From assembly GCA_050945135.1 (NCBI GenBank), contig JBMNSJ010000044.1, positions 1 through 17,450 of the forward strand: a DNA stretch of 17,450 bases, written 5' to 3'. The translations under genes were made by a program, and so were the position numbers. A model generated the notes under the pieces. That model saw only the letters and a list, made by a program, of their open reading frames with translations, was not told the DNA's origin and did no database searches. Source of the DNA: WRIS01 sp050945135 (lineage in GTDB: Bacteria; Actinomycetota; Coriobacteriia; Coriobacteriales; Eggerthellaceae). This document shows, piece by piece, positions 1-7,037 of this stretch; the stretch's first letter is position 1; the number at the start of each line of letters is the position of its first letter.

Positions 1-126
1 AATGATGAAATTCATCAACACATTTTTTCCGAGTAACCTGTTGGTGGACATCAACAGAAAGACCCCATTTCTGAGGTCTTATCTGCAACTATTCAGTTTT
101 TCATCAACACATTTTTTCCTATAGCC
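1..126 (-). repeat. paired direct-repeat element, left copy (unrecognised family)
   Basis: Two exact 20-nt direct repeats, TTCATCAACACATTTTTTCC on the plus strand, lie at 11-30 and 100-119, a period of 89 nt. Read on the minus strand (the direction of pnp transcription) the first copy is preceded by GGGGCTATAGGA and the second by ACTCGGA. Between them, on the minus strand, are a hairpin at 59-80 (AAGACCUCA, GAAA loop, UGGGGUCUU) and an inverted repeat CTGTTG/CAACAG at 38-57. The second copy runs into a palindrome TGATGAA-A-TTCATCA at 3-17. The flanks and the first half of the repeat match those of the element at the right end of the window. No coding potential is apparent. The family and the function are unknown to me. 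Confidence 0.75.
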
Positions 127-165
127 CCAAAAATGCCTCCCTAGAGATTCATCTAAGGAGGCATT
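127..165 (-). terminator. rho-independent terminator of pnp
   Basis: On the minus strand, 28 nt after the pnp stop codon, AATGCCTCC (157-165) pairs perfectly with GGAGGCATT (132-140). An inner TAGA/TCTA pairing (142-145 with 152-155) extends the stem around a short loop. The 3' arm runs into a T-run (TTTTT) followed by GGGG. This is a clear intrinsic terminator in the right place and orientation to end pnp transcription. Confidence 0.9.
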
Positions 166-193
166 ACGTTTGCGTGAGTGTTCTACAAATTAC

Positions 194-2371
194 TTAGTTT
201 CTACGACGCGGACGGCGGTTGTCGCCTTTACGATTATTGTCGTAACCCTCTTTGCGAGGACGATCATTTCCGCCGGTTGAGGCAGGTGCCTCAGGTTTAT
301 CGAGGCGATCAAGAGAAATCTTTCCGTTGTCTCCAACCTCAATAATTTCAACCTTCACGATATCGCCAAGGCTCAAAACATCTTCAACCTTAGCAACACG
401 ACCGTTTGCCATGCGCGAAATATGAAGAAGACCGTCTTTACCCTGTGTAAGCTTAACAAAGGCGCCGAAGTCTTTGATGCCAACTACCTCGCCATCATAT
501 ACTTCTCCGACTTCAGGTTCTTTTACGATGCTGAGAATGATATCGCGAGCTGCATCTCCAGCTTCGCCATCGATAGCGGCAATATGCACCGTTCCATCTT
601 CTTGGATTTCGATGGTAGCACCTGTCTCCTCTTGGATTCCGCGGATAACCTTGCCGCCGCTTCCAATGACATCTCTAATCTTATCAACAGGAACATAAAT
701 AGTCTCAATGCGAGGAGCAAAAGGTGAAAGCTCTGCGCGTGGACCCTCGATGGTCTCTAGCATCGCATCAAGAATGAAAGACCTACCAACTTTTGCTTGC
801 GAGAGTGCTTGCGAGAGAATCTCGAGTGACAGACCGCGAGCCTTGTTATCCATCTGAAGAGAAGTAATTCCTTTTTCGGTTCCGCAAACTTTAAAGTCCA
901 TATCGCCCAGGAAGTCTTCAATACCCTGAATATCGGAAAGGATTACAACGTCATCGCCCTCTTTGATGAGCCCCATTGCGATTCCTGAAACCGGGCGCTT
1001 GATTGGCACACCAGCATCCATGAGTGACAGAGTCGATCCACAGGCAGAAGCCATCGAAGAAGATCCGTTTGACTCAAGAACCTCGGAAACAACGCGAATT
1101 GAATAAGGGAACTCATCCTCATCGGGGAGAACAGGCAAGAGTGCACGCTCGGCAAGAGCACCATGGCCAACCTCGCGACGCTTAGGTGCACCCATACGGC
1201 CAGTTTCGCCGGTGCTGTATGGTGGGAAGTTGTACTGATGCATATAGCGCTTACCTTCAGCAGGATCAATAGTATCGAGACGCTGCCATTCGTTAAGCAT
1301 ACCCAAGGTGGTTATGGAAAGAACCTGGGTTTGACCGCGCTGGAACAATCCCGAACCATGAACCCTTGGCAAATAACCTGGACGAATATAAAGATCGCGG
1401 ATGTCTTCAGGACGACGACCGTCTACGCGCTCTTGTGTTTCAATAACCATGCTACGCATAGCCTTTTTTTCAAGTGACTTGAGCTCTGCTGAGATATCTG
1501 AACCCCAAAGCCCGCGCTCTTCGTCGGTGAACTCGTTTTCCTTAATGGATGCCTTGAGCTCGGCTACCTTATCCATGCGCGCATGCTTGTCAGCATCTTT
1601 AAGCGCAGCAGACATCTGCTCGTAGTATGGAGCGATGCGTCCACTTAATGCTGGGTCAGCTTCGTGAATGTGATACTCCATTGGCTCGATATCAAGCTTG
1701 GCTAAGAAGTTGCTTTGCTTCTCGCAAAAGGCTGCGATTGCCTCTTGCCCAAGAGCCATAGCAGCAAGCATATCGTCTTCGCTGATTTCTTCTGCGCCCG
1801 CCTCAACCATAGAGATATAGTCTGCCGTACCTGCAATAGTTAACTCAAGATCAGAGTTCTCTTCTTCTTCGTAGGTTGGATTAACGATAAACTCTTGCGT
1901 GTCTTTATCGCGACCAATACGAACGCATGCTGCAGGACCATCAAAAGGAGCTCCACCAGCCATTAAGGCAGCAGAAGCACCACCAATACAAATACAATCA
2001 GGTTGGTTTTCTCCATCGACCACCAAGGTGGTAGCTACGATTTGAACCTCTTGCTTAAAACCGTCGGGAAAACCGGTACGAATAGGACGGTCAATCATGC
2101 GTGCCGTGAGAATTCCCTTGTCGCTTGCGCGAGCTTCACGCTTAAGATATCCGCCTGGAATCTTACCTACGGAATACATCTTCTCCATGAAGTCGACAGT
2201 AAGCGGAAAGAAGTCAAAATCTTTCTGCTCCCTAGAAACAACCGATGTTACCAAGACAGTGGTTTCGCCCTGGGTAACTAAAACTGCTCCGGTTGCTTGC
2301 TTTGCAAGCTCGCCGGTCTCGAAACGATAGCTTTTTCCGTAAAGCTCAAATGATTCGATGATTTTGTTCAT
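194..2371 (-). CDS. pnp: polyribonucleotide nucleotidyltransferase (PNPase)
   Basis: PNPase is a trimeric, phosphorolytic 3'-to-5' exoribonuclease of mRNA decay that releases nucleoside diphosphates. At 725 residues it is the usual length, with the full order: RNase PH-like core 1 (about 12-145), helical linker (about 150-300), catalytic RNase PH core 2 (about 315-545), KH (about 553-612, with IGSGGKVIRGIQEETGA) and S1 (about 620-690, with GEVVGIKDFGAFV and GLLHISRM). The core 2 signatures FPPYSTGETGR (382-392) and GHGALAERAL (402-411) and the acidic DIQGIEDFLGDMDF (480-493) are intact. The last 25 residues are a basic, Arg-rich tail, a common PNPase ending. The ATG lies in a poor Shine-Dalgarno context (AAGAAAG close by, AAAGGA further up). 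It follows rpsO, as in many bacteria, but a terminator and a structured leader lie between them. Confidence 0.98.
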   Translation of the reverse strand: MNKIIESFELYGKSYRFETGELAKQATGAVLVTQGETTVLVTSVVSREQKDFDFFPLTVDFMEKMYSVGKIPGGYLKREARASDKGILTARMIDRPIRTGFPDGFKQEVQIVATTLVVDGENQPDCICIGGASAALMAGGAPFDGPAACVRIGRDKDTQEFIVNPTYEEEENSDLELTIAGTADYISMVEAGAEEISEDDMLAAMALGQEAIAAFCEKQSNFLAKLDIEPMEYHIHEADPALSGRIAPYYEQMSAALKDADKHARMDKVAELKASIKENEFTDEERGLWGSDISAELKSLEKKAMRSMVIETQERVDGRRPEDIRDLYIRPGYLPRVHGSGLFQRGQTQVLSITTLGMLNEWQRLDTIDPAEGKRYMHQYNFPPYSTGETGRMGAPKRREVGHGALAERALLPVLPDEDEFPYSIRVVSEVLESNGSSSMASACGSTLSLMDAGVPIKRPVSGIAMGLIKEGDDVVILSDIQGIEDFLGDMDFKVCGTEKGITSLQMDNKARGLSLEILSQALSQAKVGRSFILDAMLETIEGPRAELSPFAPRIETIYVPVDKIRDVIGSGGKVIRGIQEETGATIEIQEDGTVHIAAIDGEAGDAARDIILSIVKEPEVGEVYDGEVVGIKDFGAFVKLTQGKDGLLHISRMANGRVAKVEDVLSLGDIVKVEIIEVGDNGKISLDRLDKPEAPASTGGNDRPRKEGYDNNRKGDNRRPRRRN

Positions 2372-2394
2372 ATGTTTTTCTTTCTTGCCTGTCC

Positions 2395-2484
2395 TTTACG
2401 CCCTATTGCGTAAAAGCTTCTTCGGTCTTTTGTACTTTCTTTTCCAAAAGGCCCCGAGCAAAAGTACCCATGCACTTTCGACCG
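2395..2484 (-). promoter_or_regulatory. structured leader of pnp (candidate processing/autoregulation site)
   Basis: The rpsO-pnp interval contains nested inverted repeats. Positions are on the plus strand: CGGTC (2423-2427) pairs with GACCG (2480-2484). Inside it, GTACTTT (2432-2438) pairs with AAAGTAC (2461-2467). Inside that, CTTTT (2439-2443) pairs with AAAAG (2446-2450). A second hairpin, TTTACGC (2395-2401) with GCGTAAA (2408-2414), sits about 24 nt upstream of the pnp ATG and abuts an AAAGGA. In E. coli a long stem in the pnp leader is cut by RNase III and then used by PNPase to repress itself. An equivalent role here is an inference from position and structure only. Confidence 0.5.
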
Positions 2485-2492
2485 GATATACA

Positions 2493-2514
2493 CAAAAGCC
2501 CGCTTGCGCGGGCT
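2493..2514 (-). terminator. intrinsic terminator after rpsO
   Basis: On the minus strand, immediately after the rpsO stop codon, a perfect 7-bp G+C-rich stem (AGCCCGC at 2508-2514 with GCGGGCT at 2497-2503, 4-nt loop) is followed by TTTTGTG. The T-run is short, so partial read-through into pnp is likely. This would let rpsO be expressed more strongly than pnp. Confidence 0.8.
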
Positions 2515-2519
2515 GCTGC

Positions 2520-2807
2520 TTAAATATTATCGCGAATGCCGAGCTTCTTAATAAGGACACGATATCCTTCAATGTCGCGATTCTTGATGTACTTCAGAAG
2601 GCTACGACGCTTACCAATCAACATCATGAGCCCGCGGCGTGTATGGTGATCTTTTTTGTGCACCTTTAAATGCTCGGTCAGGTTCTTGATACGCTCGGAA
2701 AGAATTGCTACCTGAACCTCAGGACTTCCGGAATCACCTTCGCCCTTACCAAATTCCGCGATGAGCTCGGCTGTGCGCTCTTTTGAAATACTATCTTTGT
2801 TTGCCAT
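2520..2807 (-). CDS. rpsO: 30S ribosomal protein S15
   Basis: S15 is a primary 16S rRNA binder that organises the central domain (platform) of the small subunit. The 95-residue product covers the whole family, slightly longer than the 89 of E. coli through extra N-terminal residues. Diagnostic segments are GDSGSPEVQVAILSERI (25-41), LKVHKKDHHTRRGL (47-60) and the rRNA-binding RRSLLKYI (67-74). The ATG is preceded by a strong AAAGGTGG ribosome binding site at 2812-2819. The gene has its own promoter upstream, a leader of roughly 110 nt and a terminator just after its stop, so it is largely independent of recO. S15 represses its own mRNA through leader structures in several phyla. The leader here is long enough for that, but I see no match to a specific known fold. 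Confidence 0.98.
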   Translation of the reverse strand: MANKDSISKERTAELIAEFGKGEGDSGSPEVQVAILSERIKNLTEHLKVHKKDHHTRRGLMMLIGKRRSLLKYIKNRDIEGYRVLIKKLGIRDNI

Positions 2808-2901
2808 TTTTCCACCTTTCGATATATGTACAAATCAATCGTACGTGTTATTTACTCAATGCCGAGCAATGAAGCGGTGGAGCATCAAAGCTAAGCTAAG
2901 A

Positions 2902-2924
2902 GCAGTTGTATTATTACAACCTGC
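2902..2924 (-). other. hairpin at the 5' end of the rpsO transcript
   Basis: GTTGTA (2915-2920 read on the minus strand) and TACAAC (2905-2910) form a 6-bp stem around ATAA. The stem can be extended by GCA/TGC across one bulged base. The start predicted from the -10 box falls at about 2920, so the transcript would begin with this stem-loop. It could stabilise the 5' end, or the dyad could act as an operator overlapping the start site. Confidence 0.45.
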
Positions 2925-2926
2925 AC

Positions 2927-2955
2927 ATTGTAGCCTTTTTACTTGAGGTCCACAA
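2927..2955 (-). promoter_or_regulatory. sigma-A type promoter of rpsO
   Basis: On the minus strand a -35 box TTGTGG (2950-2955) is separated by exactly 17 nt from a -10 box TACAAT (2927-2932). This is the best vegetative promoter in the window. A 9-nt direct repeat CTTGTGGAC (minus strand) at 2948-2956 overlaps the -35 box and recurs 32 nt upstream at 2980-2988, about three helical turns away on the same face. Confidence 0.75.
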
Positions 2956-2995
2956 GAACACATTAAATGGCTTCATACAGTCCACAAGTAAGAGC

Positions 2996-3769
2996 CTACT
3001 CATACAATCCGCAGGTAAACATGAAGTTCAAGGATTTCAGTCGAAGCCCTATATGCTCCTGTATCCAGGATTGGCAAAAATGAAGAATCTCAAAGGAAGT
3101 TCGTGGGTCAACGGCGGCGTTTTCAATCTCAGCAAATGTAGAAACCAGCATAAAGTGAATCCATGAGACTAGTTCAGGATCCATACGAATAGTGTCGAGA
3201 TGAGGAGAGCATGAGTCACAGGCTATCCCACCTTCCCTCAATGACATATGCAAGAGTTTTCCCGAGGTATTGAAGCCTATGTCATTTCCGCAGCTTATGC
3301 ACACTTTCAAACTTGGCCGCAAACCCGCAAAAGCAAGAGTCTTCAAAATATGAGCTGCACAAAGGGCAGGTAGTATTGAAGGCTGTGCTTGGTTAAGTCG
3401 TGAAAAAGTTAGTTCTGTCATGTTGAAGAAACGCTCATCAGCCAATCCCGCTTGAGTAATTTTATCTAGGAGCTCAGCCATGGGAGCCGCGCTGGATACA
3501 TATTCAATTTCAGTTCTTAGCTTTTCGTTAGCAACAAGCAAGCGTGCTTCTTTTACGATATCAAGGTTTTTCCCCTCGGAGCACAAAACATCAACAACCG
3601 AATACAACTCTAATCGTGCCGAAAAAGAATTATTCGGCTTTCGGGCTCCCTTTGCAACTGCGCGCAATTGTGAGCCATCAGCGGCGAGCAAGGTAAGAAT
3701 AAGGTCTGACTCTCCCAACTTCGTCTTACGCAAAACGATGGCACGGGTTTTATAACTAGCGCGCGCCAC
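2996..3769 (-). CDS. recO: DNA repair protein RecO
   Basis: RecO works with RecR (and RecF) to load RecA onto SSB-coated gaps and to anneal single strands. The 257-residue product has the normal RecO length. It has an N-terminal OB fold (about 1-80, starting with YKTRAIVLRKTKLGESDLI), a helical domain, and a zinc site with CxxC pairs CISC (157-160) and CDSC (184-187). The start is GTG at 3767-3769, as no ATG fits the conserved N-terminus. The only Shine-Dalgarno-like bases (TTAGG) overlap the stop of the upstream gene, 8 bp away, which suggests translational coupling. It ends the long hrcA operon. No clear intrinsic terminator was seen between it and the rpsO promoter. Confidence 0.95.
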   Translation of the reverse strand: MARASYKTRAIVLRKTKLGESDLILTLLAADGSQLRAVAKGARKPNNSFSARLELYSVVDVLCSEGKNLDIVKEARLLVANEKLRTEIEYVSSAAPMAELLDKITQAGLADERFFNMTELTFSRLNQAQPSILPALCAAHILKTLAFAGLRPSLKVCISCGNDIGFNTSGKLLHMSLREGGIACDSCSPHLDTIRMDPELVSWIHFMLVSTFAEIENAAVDPRTSFEILHFCQSWIQEHIGLRLKSLNFMFTCGLYE

Positions 3770-3777
3770 GTAAAGGC

Positions 3778-5139
3778 CTAATGATAGCTTAAGGGATCTG
3801 TATGAGGTTCTGACCAGCTAAAAGTAATGGTACGTTGCTGAGAACTGCCATATACCGTTTCGCCGGCGAGTGTTGTGTATGCCCTAACAGTAACGACAGC
3901 CTGTGTGGTATTGTCACCAGAATAGCTAATACCATCAACCGAAACAATCTCATAATTAGTGCCATCCAGATTGATTGAGCCAGCATTATCTAAGTAGTTT
4001 TGGGTTGTTGCAATTAACTCCGCTGAGAGAGAGCGTGCAACCGAAAGAACAACACTTGAACCTGAAGCCACCTTCGAACCTGCCCCCGGATCTGTTGCGA
4101 CAATGGTATATTCCGGAGCATCGGTATACACATAGTATTCCTGAGCTTTCAATCCTTCTGCTTGTACCATCTCGATGGCAGAAACGACATCTTTTCCAAT
4201 AACATCAGGAACAATATAGGGCTCTGCTATACCTACCTTAATAAGAGTCGAAGCTTGAGCTTTTGTACCTGAAGCAGGCTCAATAGATAGAATTGTATTC
4301 TCAGGCTCGTCAGATTTCACCTTGACGTATTCAACGCGAGCAAATCCCTCCTGCTCAACGGATTCTTTAAATTTCTCAAGATCGACACCTGCGGTTTCTG
4401 GAACAATACGCGGTGTAGCAATCTGCAGTACTACCTCACTACCCTCAGCAAGTCGTTTTCCAGAACCGGGATCCATCAACAAAACAACGTCTTCAGTGTC
4501 GTCAGACTTAACTTCCATCATTTTTACCATAAAGCCCTGCTCACGCAGCACTTCACTTGCTTCATCTTCGCTCATACCGACAACATCGGGGATACTTTTA
4601 CCACCCCATATTTCTAGATAATAGGTTATTGCCGCTGCACCAAGCGCCAAGGCAACAACAACCGCAATACTGACAAGAGCGATAAGCTTGCTTCTACCCA
4701 TTTTCTTTTTTTCGACAGGAGCGCGAAATTCTGTTTGCTTAGGCGCCTCATCACCCTCGACACGAGGCATTTCCATGGTATCGCCAGACTTCCAAGATTT
4801 TGCTGGCGGCTCATATCCAGAATCGATGAGATATTCATCAAATCCTTTGTCGTCCATCTTTTCGGAGAGTTGCGAGCGATTTTCAAGTGCAGATTCTGAC
4901 TCAATCGGAGCAAAATCGAACTCTTCATCGGTTCTTACTTCTGTATCTTCGTCACCGAATAGCGGAGGAATATCAAGCTTCGCAGTTGACGAGGCATCCT
5001 CAACTTGAGCCTCTTGCTCAAGCCCCTCATCAAAACTTTCTTCAGCTGATTCAACAACAGAAGAATTAAGTGGAGAACCACATTCATTACAAAATTTCGC
5101 TGTATCGTTATTTTCGAATCCGCACTTCGGACAAATCAT
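3778..5139 (-). CDS. zinc-ribbon, single-pass membrane protein with three PASTA domains
   Basis: I know no gene name for this 453-residue protein. Visible parts in order: a zinc ribbon with CPKC (3-6) and CNEC (17-20); a long acidic, probably disordered linker (about 28-140); a basic KKKMGRSK stop (144-151); one membrane helix (about 151-174); three PASTA repeats (about 181-241, 242-305, 306-368), each with a P-D/E-x-x-G start and a D/E-P-x-x-G turn; and a C-terminal domain (about 369-453) I do not recognise. The expected topology is ribbon inside, PASTA outside. PASTA domains usually bind peptidoglycan fragments on Ser/Thr kinases and penicillin-binding proteins, but no kinase or transpeptidase domain is present here. 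GGGAG at 5146-5150 gives a good ribosome binding site. It lies between era (73 bp) and recO (8 bp). A role in sensing or tethering to the wall is an inference. Confidence 0.85.
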   Translation of the reverse strand: MICPKCGFENNDTAKFCNECGSPLNSSVVESAEESFDEGLEQEAQVEDASSTAKLDIPPLFGDEDTEVRTDEEFDFAPIESESALENRSQLSEKMDDKGFDEYLIDSGYEPPAKSWKSGDTMEMPRVEGDEAPKQTEFRAPVEKKKMGRSKLIALVSIAVVVALALGAAAITYYLEIWGGKSIPDVVGMSEDEASEVLREQGFMVKMMEVKSDDTEDVVLLMDPGSGKRLAEGSEVVLQIATPRIVPETAGVDLEKFKESVEQEGFARVEYVKVKSDEPENTILSIEPASGTKAQASTLIKVGIAEPYIVPDVIGKDVVSAIEMVQAEGLKAQEYYVYTDAPEYTIVATDPGAGSKVASGSSVVLSVARSLSAELIATTQNYLDNAGSINLDGTNYEIVSVDGISYSGDNTTQAVVTVRAYTTLAGETVYGSSQQRTITFSWSEPHTDPLSYH

Positions 5140-5169
5140 CTACTTCTCCCTAAAAACAATTCTTGGAGT

Positions 5170-5198
5170 ATTCTAGCGGAAAGACGTGAGAAAGCACA
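5170..5198 (-). promoter_or_regulatory. possible internal promoter before the PASTA gene
   Basis: The era-PASTA gap, one of the two largest inside the operon, contains on the minus strand GCTAGAATA, whose TAGAAT (5170-5175) is a good -10 box and is identical in context (GCTAGAAT) to the hrcA promoter. No convincing -35 box lies 16-18 nt upstream. Weak evidence. Confidence 0.3.
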
Positions 5199-5212
5199 GA
5201 TAAAAAGAGTTT

Positions 5213-6142
5213 TCAATATGCGCCTTCGCCATAACCAAAACGACGAATTTGATTTAAGTCACGACGCCAGTTCTTTTTAACCTTCACTTTAAGGTCAAGA
5301 TACACACGACAAGCTAATAATTGCTCAAGATCATTTCGCGCCTCGGTGCCTATGTGCTTGATTGAGGCACCAGACTTACCAATAATCATGCCTTTTTGGC
5401 TATCGTGTTCAACATAGATAGTCGAAAATACCCGATAAAGGTCTTTCTTTTTATCGAACTCCATCTCATCAACTACCACACCAATTGCATGCGGAACTTC
5501 TTCCCTAAAGCTACGCAATATTTTTTCTCGAATGAATTCTGCAACAAGCACTTCAAGAGGCTGATCGGTGTCCATGTCTTCAGGAAACCAGTGAGGACCC
5601 TCTGGCAATAGCGAAGCAGCATCTTCAATAAAGGACTCAATTCCCTCCCCCGTTTGCGCCGATAAAACAACAACACCATCCCAATCGAACAGGTTTTTAG
5701 CTTGTTCTAATTGATGGGCAAGAGTTTCTTCATCAACTAAATCTATTTTTGAAAGAACGAGAAGCTTTTTTGCCTTACTGTCTTCAAGGTTTTTCGCTAC
5801 CCATTCGTCGCCCTTGCCGATGGGTTTCGAGGCATCTATCAACATAGCGACCACATCGACATCTTCGATAGCTTTCAATGCGGCCATGTTGAGCTCTTCG
5901 CCCAAGATATCGTGAGGCTTGTGCAGTCCAGGAGTGTCAACTAACACCAGCTGAAAAGTACTCCGAGTTAATACCGCCCGAAATCTGTGTCGCGTTGTTT
6001 GCACTGTGTTAGACGTGATTGCGAGCTTTTTTCCCATAACCGCATTAAGAAGCGTGGATTTTCCTGAATTGGGCCGCCCAATCAGTGTGAGAAAACCCGA
6101 GCGAAACTGCTCTTGTTTCTCTGTGTCTACATTTGAACTCAA
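5213..6142 (-). CDS. era: GTPase Era (16S rRNA 3'-end maturation)
   Basis: Era binds GTP and the 3' end of 16S rRNA and acts in late 30S assembly, often with YbeY, encoded two genes upstream. With the start chosen here it has 309 residues. Visible motifs: G1 GRPNSGKST (22-30), the TTRHR switch, G3 DTPG (69-72), G4 SKID (131-134), and a C-terminal type II KH domain with GMIIGKSGASIKHIG (251-265). Two G motifs depart from the usual wording: NSGKS rather than NVGKS, and SKID rather than NKxD. The frame is open up to a GTG at 6166, but TTG at 6140-6142 is the better start. It has AGGTGG 6 nt upstream and overlaps the dgkA stop in a TTGA junction, the typical form of coupled genes. Confidence 0.95.
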   Translation of the reverse strand: MSSNVDTEKQEQFRSGFLTLIGRPNSGKSTLLNAVMGKKLAITSNTVQTTRHRFRAVLTRSTFQLVLVDTPGLHKPHDILGEELNMAALKAIEDVDVVAMLIDASKPIGKGDEWVAKNLEDSKAKKLLVLSKIDLVDEETLAHQLEQAKNLFDWDGVVVLSAQTGEGIESFIEDAASLLPEGPHWFPEDMDTDQPLEVLVAEFIREKILRSFREEVPHAIGVVVDEMEFDKKKDLYRVFSTIYVEHDSQKGMIIGKSGASIKHIGTEARNDLEQLLACRVYLDLKVKVKKNWRRDLNQIRRFGYGEGAY

Positions 6143-6570
6143 AAGAATCCACCTATTCCTAAGCACTCCATGATTGCTTGACTATACACGACGACGCCGA
6201 TAACTACAGAGCAAAACGCGCAAATCAATACACCGGCTGCCGCACAGTCTTTAGCTCGTTTTGCGAGTTCATGGTACTCGGGAGAAACTAAATCTACTAC
6301 CGACTCCAAGGCTGTGTTCATACATTCAGCGCAAAATACCGCTGCAATACAAATGATGATAGCAAGCCAGGAGGAAAGAGGCAGCGAAAGCACAAAGCCG
6401 AATACTATTGCAAGAAGCGCTACGGCTGCTTGTATTTTAATATTTCGTTGAGTGGCAACTACATAGCGAACGCCATTTCCTGCACATCTAAAAGCGTCGA
6501 TGAGACCGAATCTCACACCTTTTTTCTTATCATTAGCGTTACGTACAAACTGCGAGGGTTTCTTTCCCAT
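6139..6570 (-). CDS. dgkA: DgkA-family lipid kinase (undecaprenol/diacylglycerol kinase)
   Basis: This small integral membrane kinase phosphorylates a lipid alcohol. In Gram-positive bacteria the characterised members of this family prefer undecaprenol and feed undecaprenyl phosphate into wall synthesis, so undecaprenol is the likelier substrate. The 143-residue product has the family signature with E82, N85 and E89 in AECMNTALESVVDL, followed by AKRAKDCAAAGVL (103-115). Three membrane helices are apparent (about 46-62, 67-82, 112-131), after a basic cytoplasmic N-terminus. The ATG lies 5 bp after ybeY, and GATAGGTAA at the ybeY stop provides the ribosome binding site. The phoH-ybeY-dgkA-era order is common in Gram-positives. 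Confidence 0.93.
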   Translation of the reverse strand: MGKKPSQFVRNANDKKKGVRFGLIDAFRCAGNGVRYVVATQRNIKIQAAVALLAIVFGFVLSLPLSSWLAIIICIAAVFCAECMNTALESVVDLVSPEYHELAKRAKDCAAAGVLICAFCSVVIGVVVYSQAIMECLGIGGFF

Positions 6571-6575
6571 AGCTG

Positions 6576-7034
6576 TTACCTATCAGCCCAAGAAGCAAGT
6601 ATTTCTTCTTCGAGAGCTTCCATGTGCTCCGCTTCATCATCTTCAATATGATCGTAACCGCACAAGTGAAGCAGACCGTGCACAAGCAAAAGATTAATTT
6701 CTTCCTCAAAGCTTGTTCCATACTCTTGTGTTTGCCGCAAGGCTACGTCAGGAGCAATAACTACATCACCTAAAACTATCATTGCGGCATCATCGTCGAG
6801 CGCGTAGAGCTCTTCGTCTTCTTCATCGCAGACAAAGGAAAGCACATCGGTAGGCCCTACAACCTGTCGATAACGCTCGTTAAGCTCTGCAATTTCACTA
6901 TCGCTTACAAAGCTGATGGAAACCTCAGTATTTTTCGGTCGAGCCTCCCACTCCAACACAAATCGCGCTAACTCTTCGAGAGGAAACCTCAAGAGTGATT
7001 CATCACCATAGGTAAAATTGATTTGGATTTCCAT
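6576..7034 (-). CDS. ybeY: endoribonuclease YbeY (rRNA maturation factor)
   Basis: YbeY is a metal-dependent single-strand endoribonuclease needed for 16S rRNA 3'-end processing and 70S quality control. The 152-residue product carries the family's zinc site as HGLLHLCGYDH, with H119, H123 and H129 in the H-x3-H-x5-H pattern. It also has the conserved PTDVLSF (61-67) and GDVVIAPDVA (89-98). The ATG is 3 nt after the phoH stop, and AAAGGA inside the last phoH codons is its ribosome binding site, so the two are coupled. Era, its usual functional partner, lies two genes downstream. Confidence 0.96.
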   Translation of the reverse strand: MEIQINFTYGDESLLRFPLEELARFVLEWEARPKNTEVSISFVSDSEIAELNERYRQVVGPTDVLSFVCDEEDEELYALDDDAAMIVLGDVVIAPDVALRQTQEYGTSFEEEINLLLVHGLLHLCGYDHIEDDEAEHMEALEEEILASWADR

Positions 7035-7037
7035 GAC

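Noticed and set aside
1..126. CRISPR array from the two 20-nt repeats
   Set aside because: There are only two copies in view, the spacing of about 69 nt is too long for spacers, the repeat is low-complexity T-rich, and no cas gene is present.
422..727. Plus-strand open frames inside pnp (also at 474-698, 1163-1477 and 2003-2281)
   Set aside because: They lie wholly antisense to an intact, well-conserved pnp and show no recognisable protein features.
2358..2669. Plus-strand open frame spanning the pnp start, the leader and rpsO
   Set aside because: It crosses the rpsO terminator and the structured leader and is antisense to rpsO. The product has no recognisable features.
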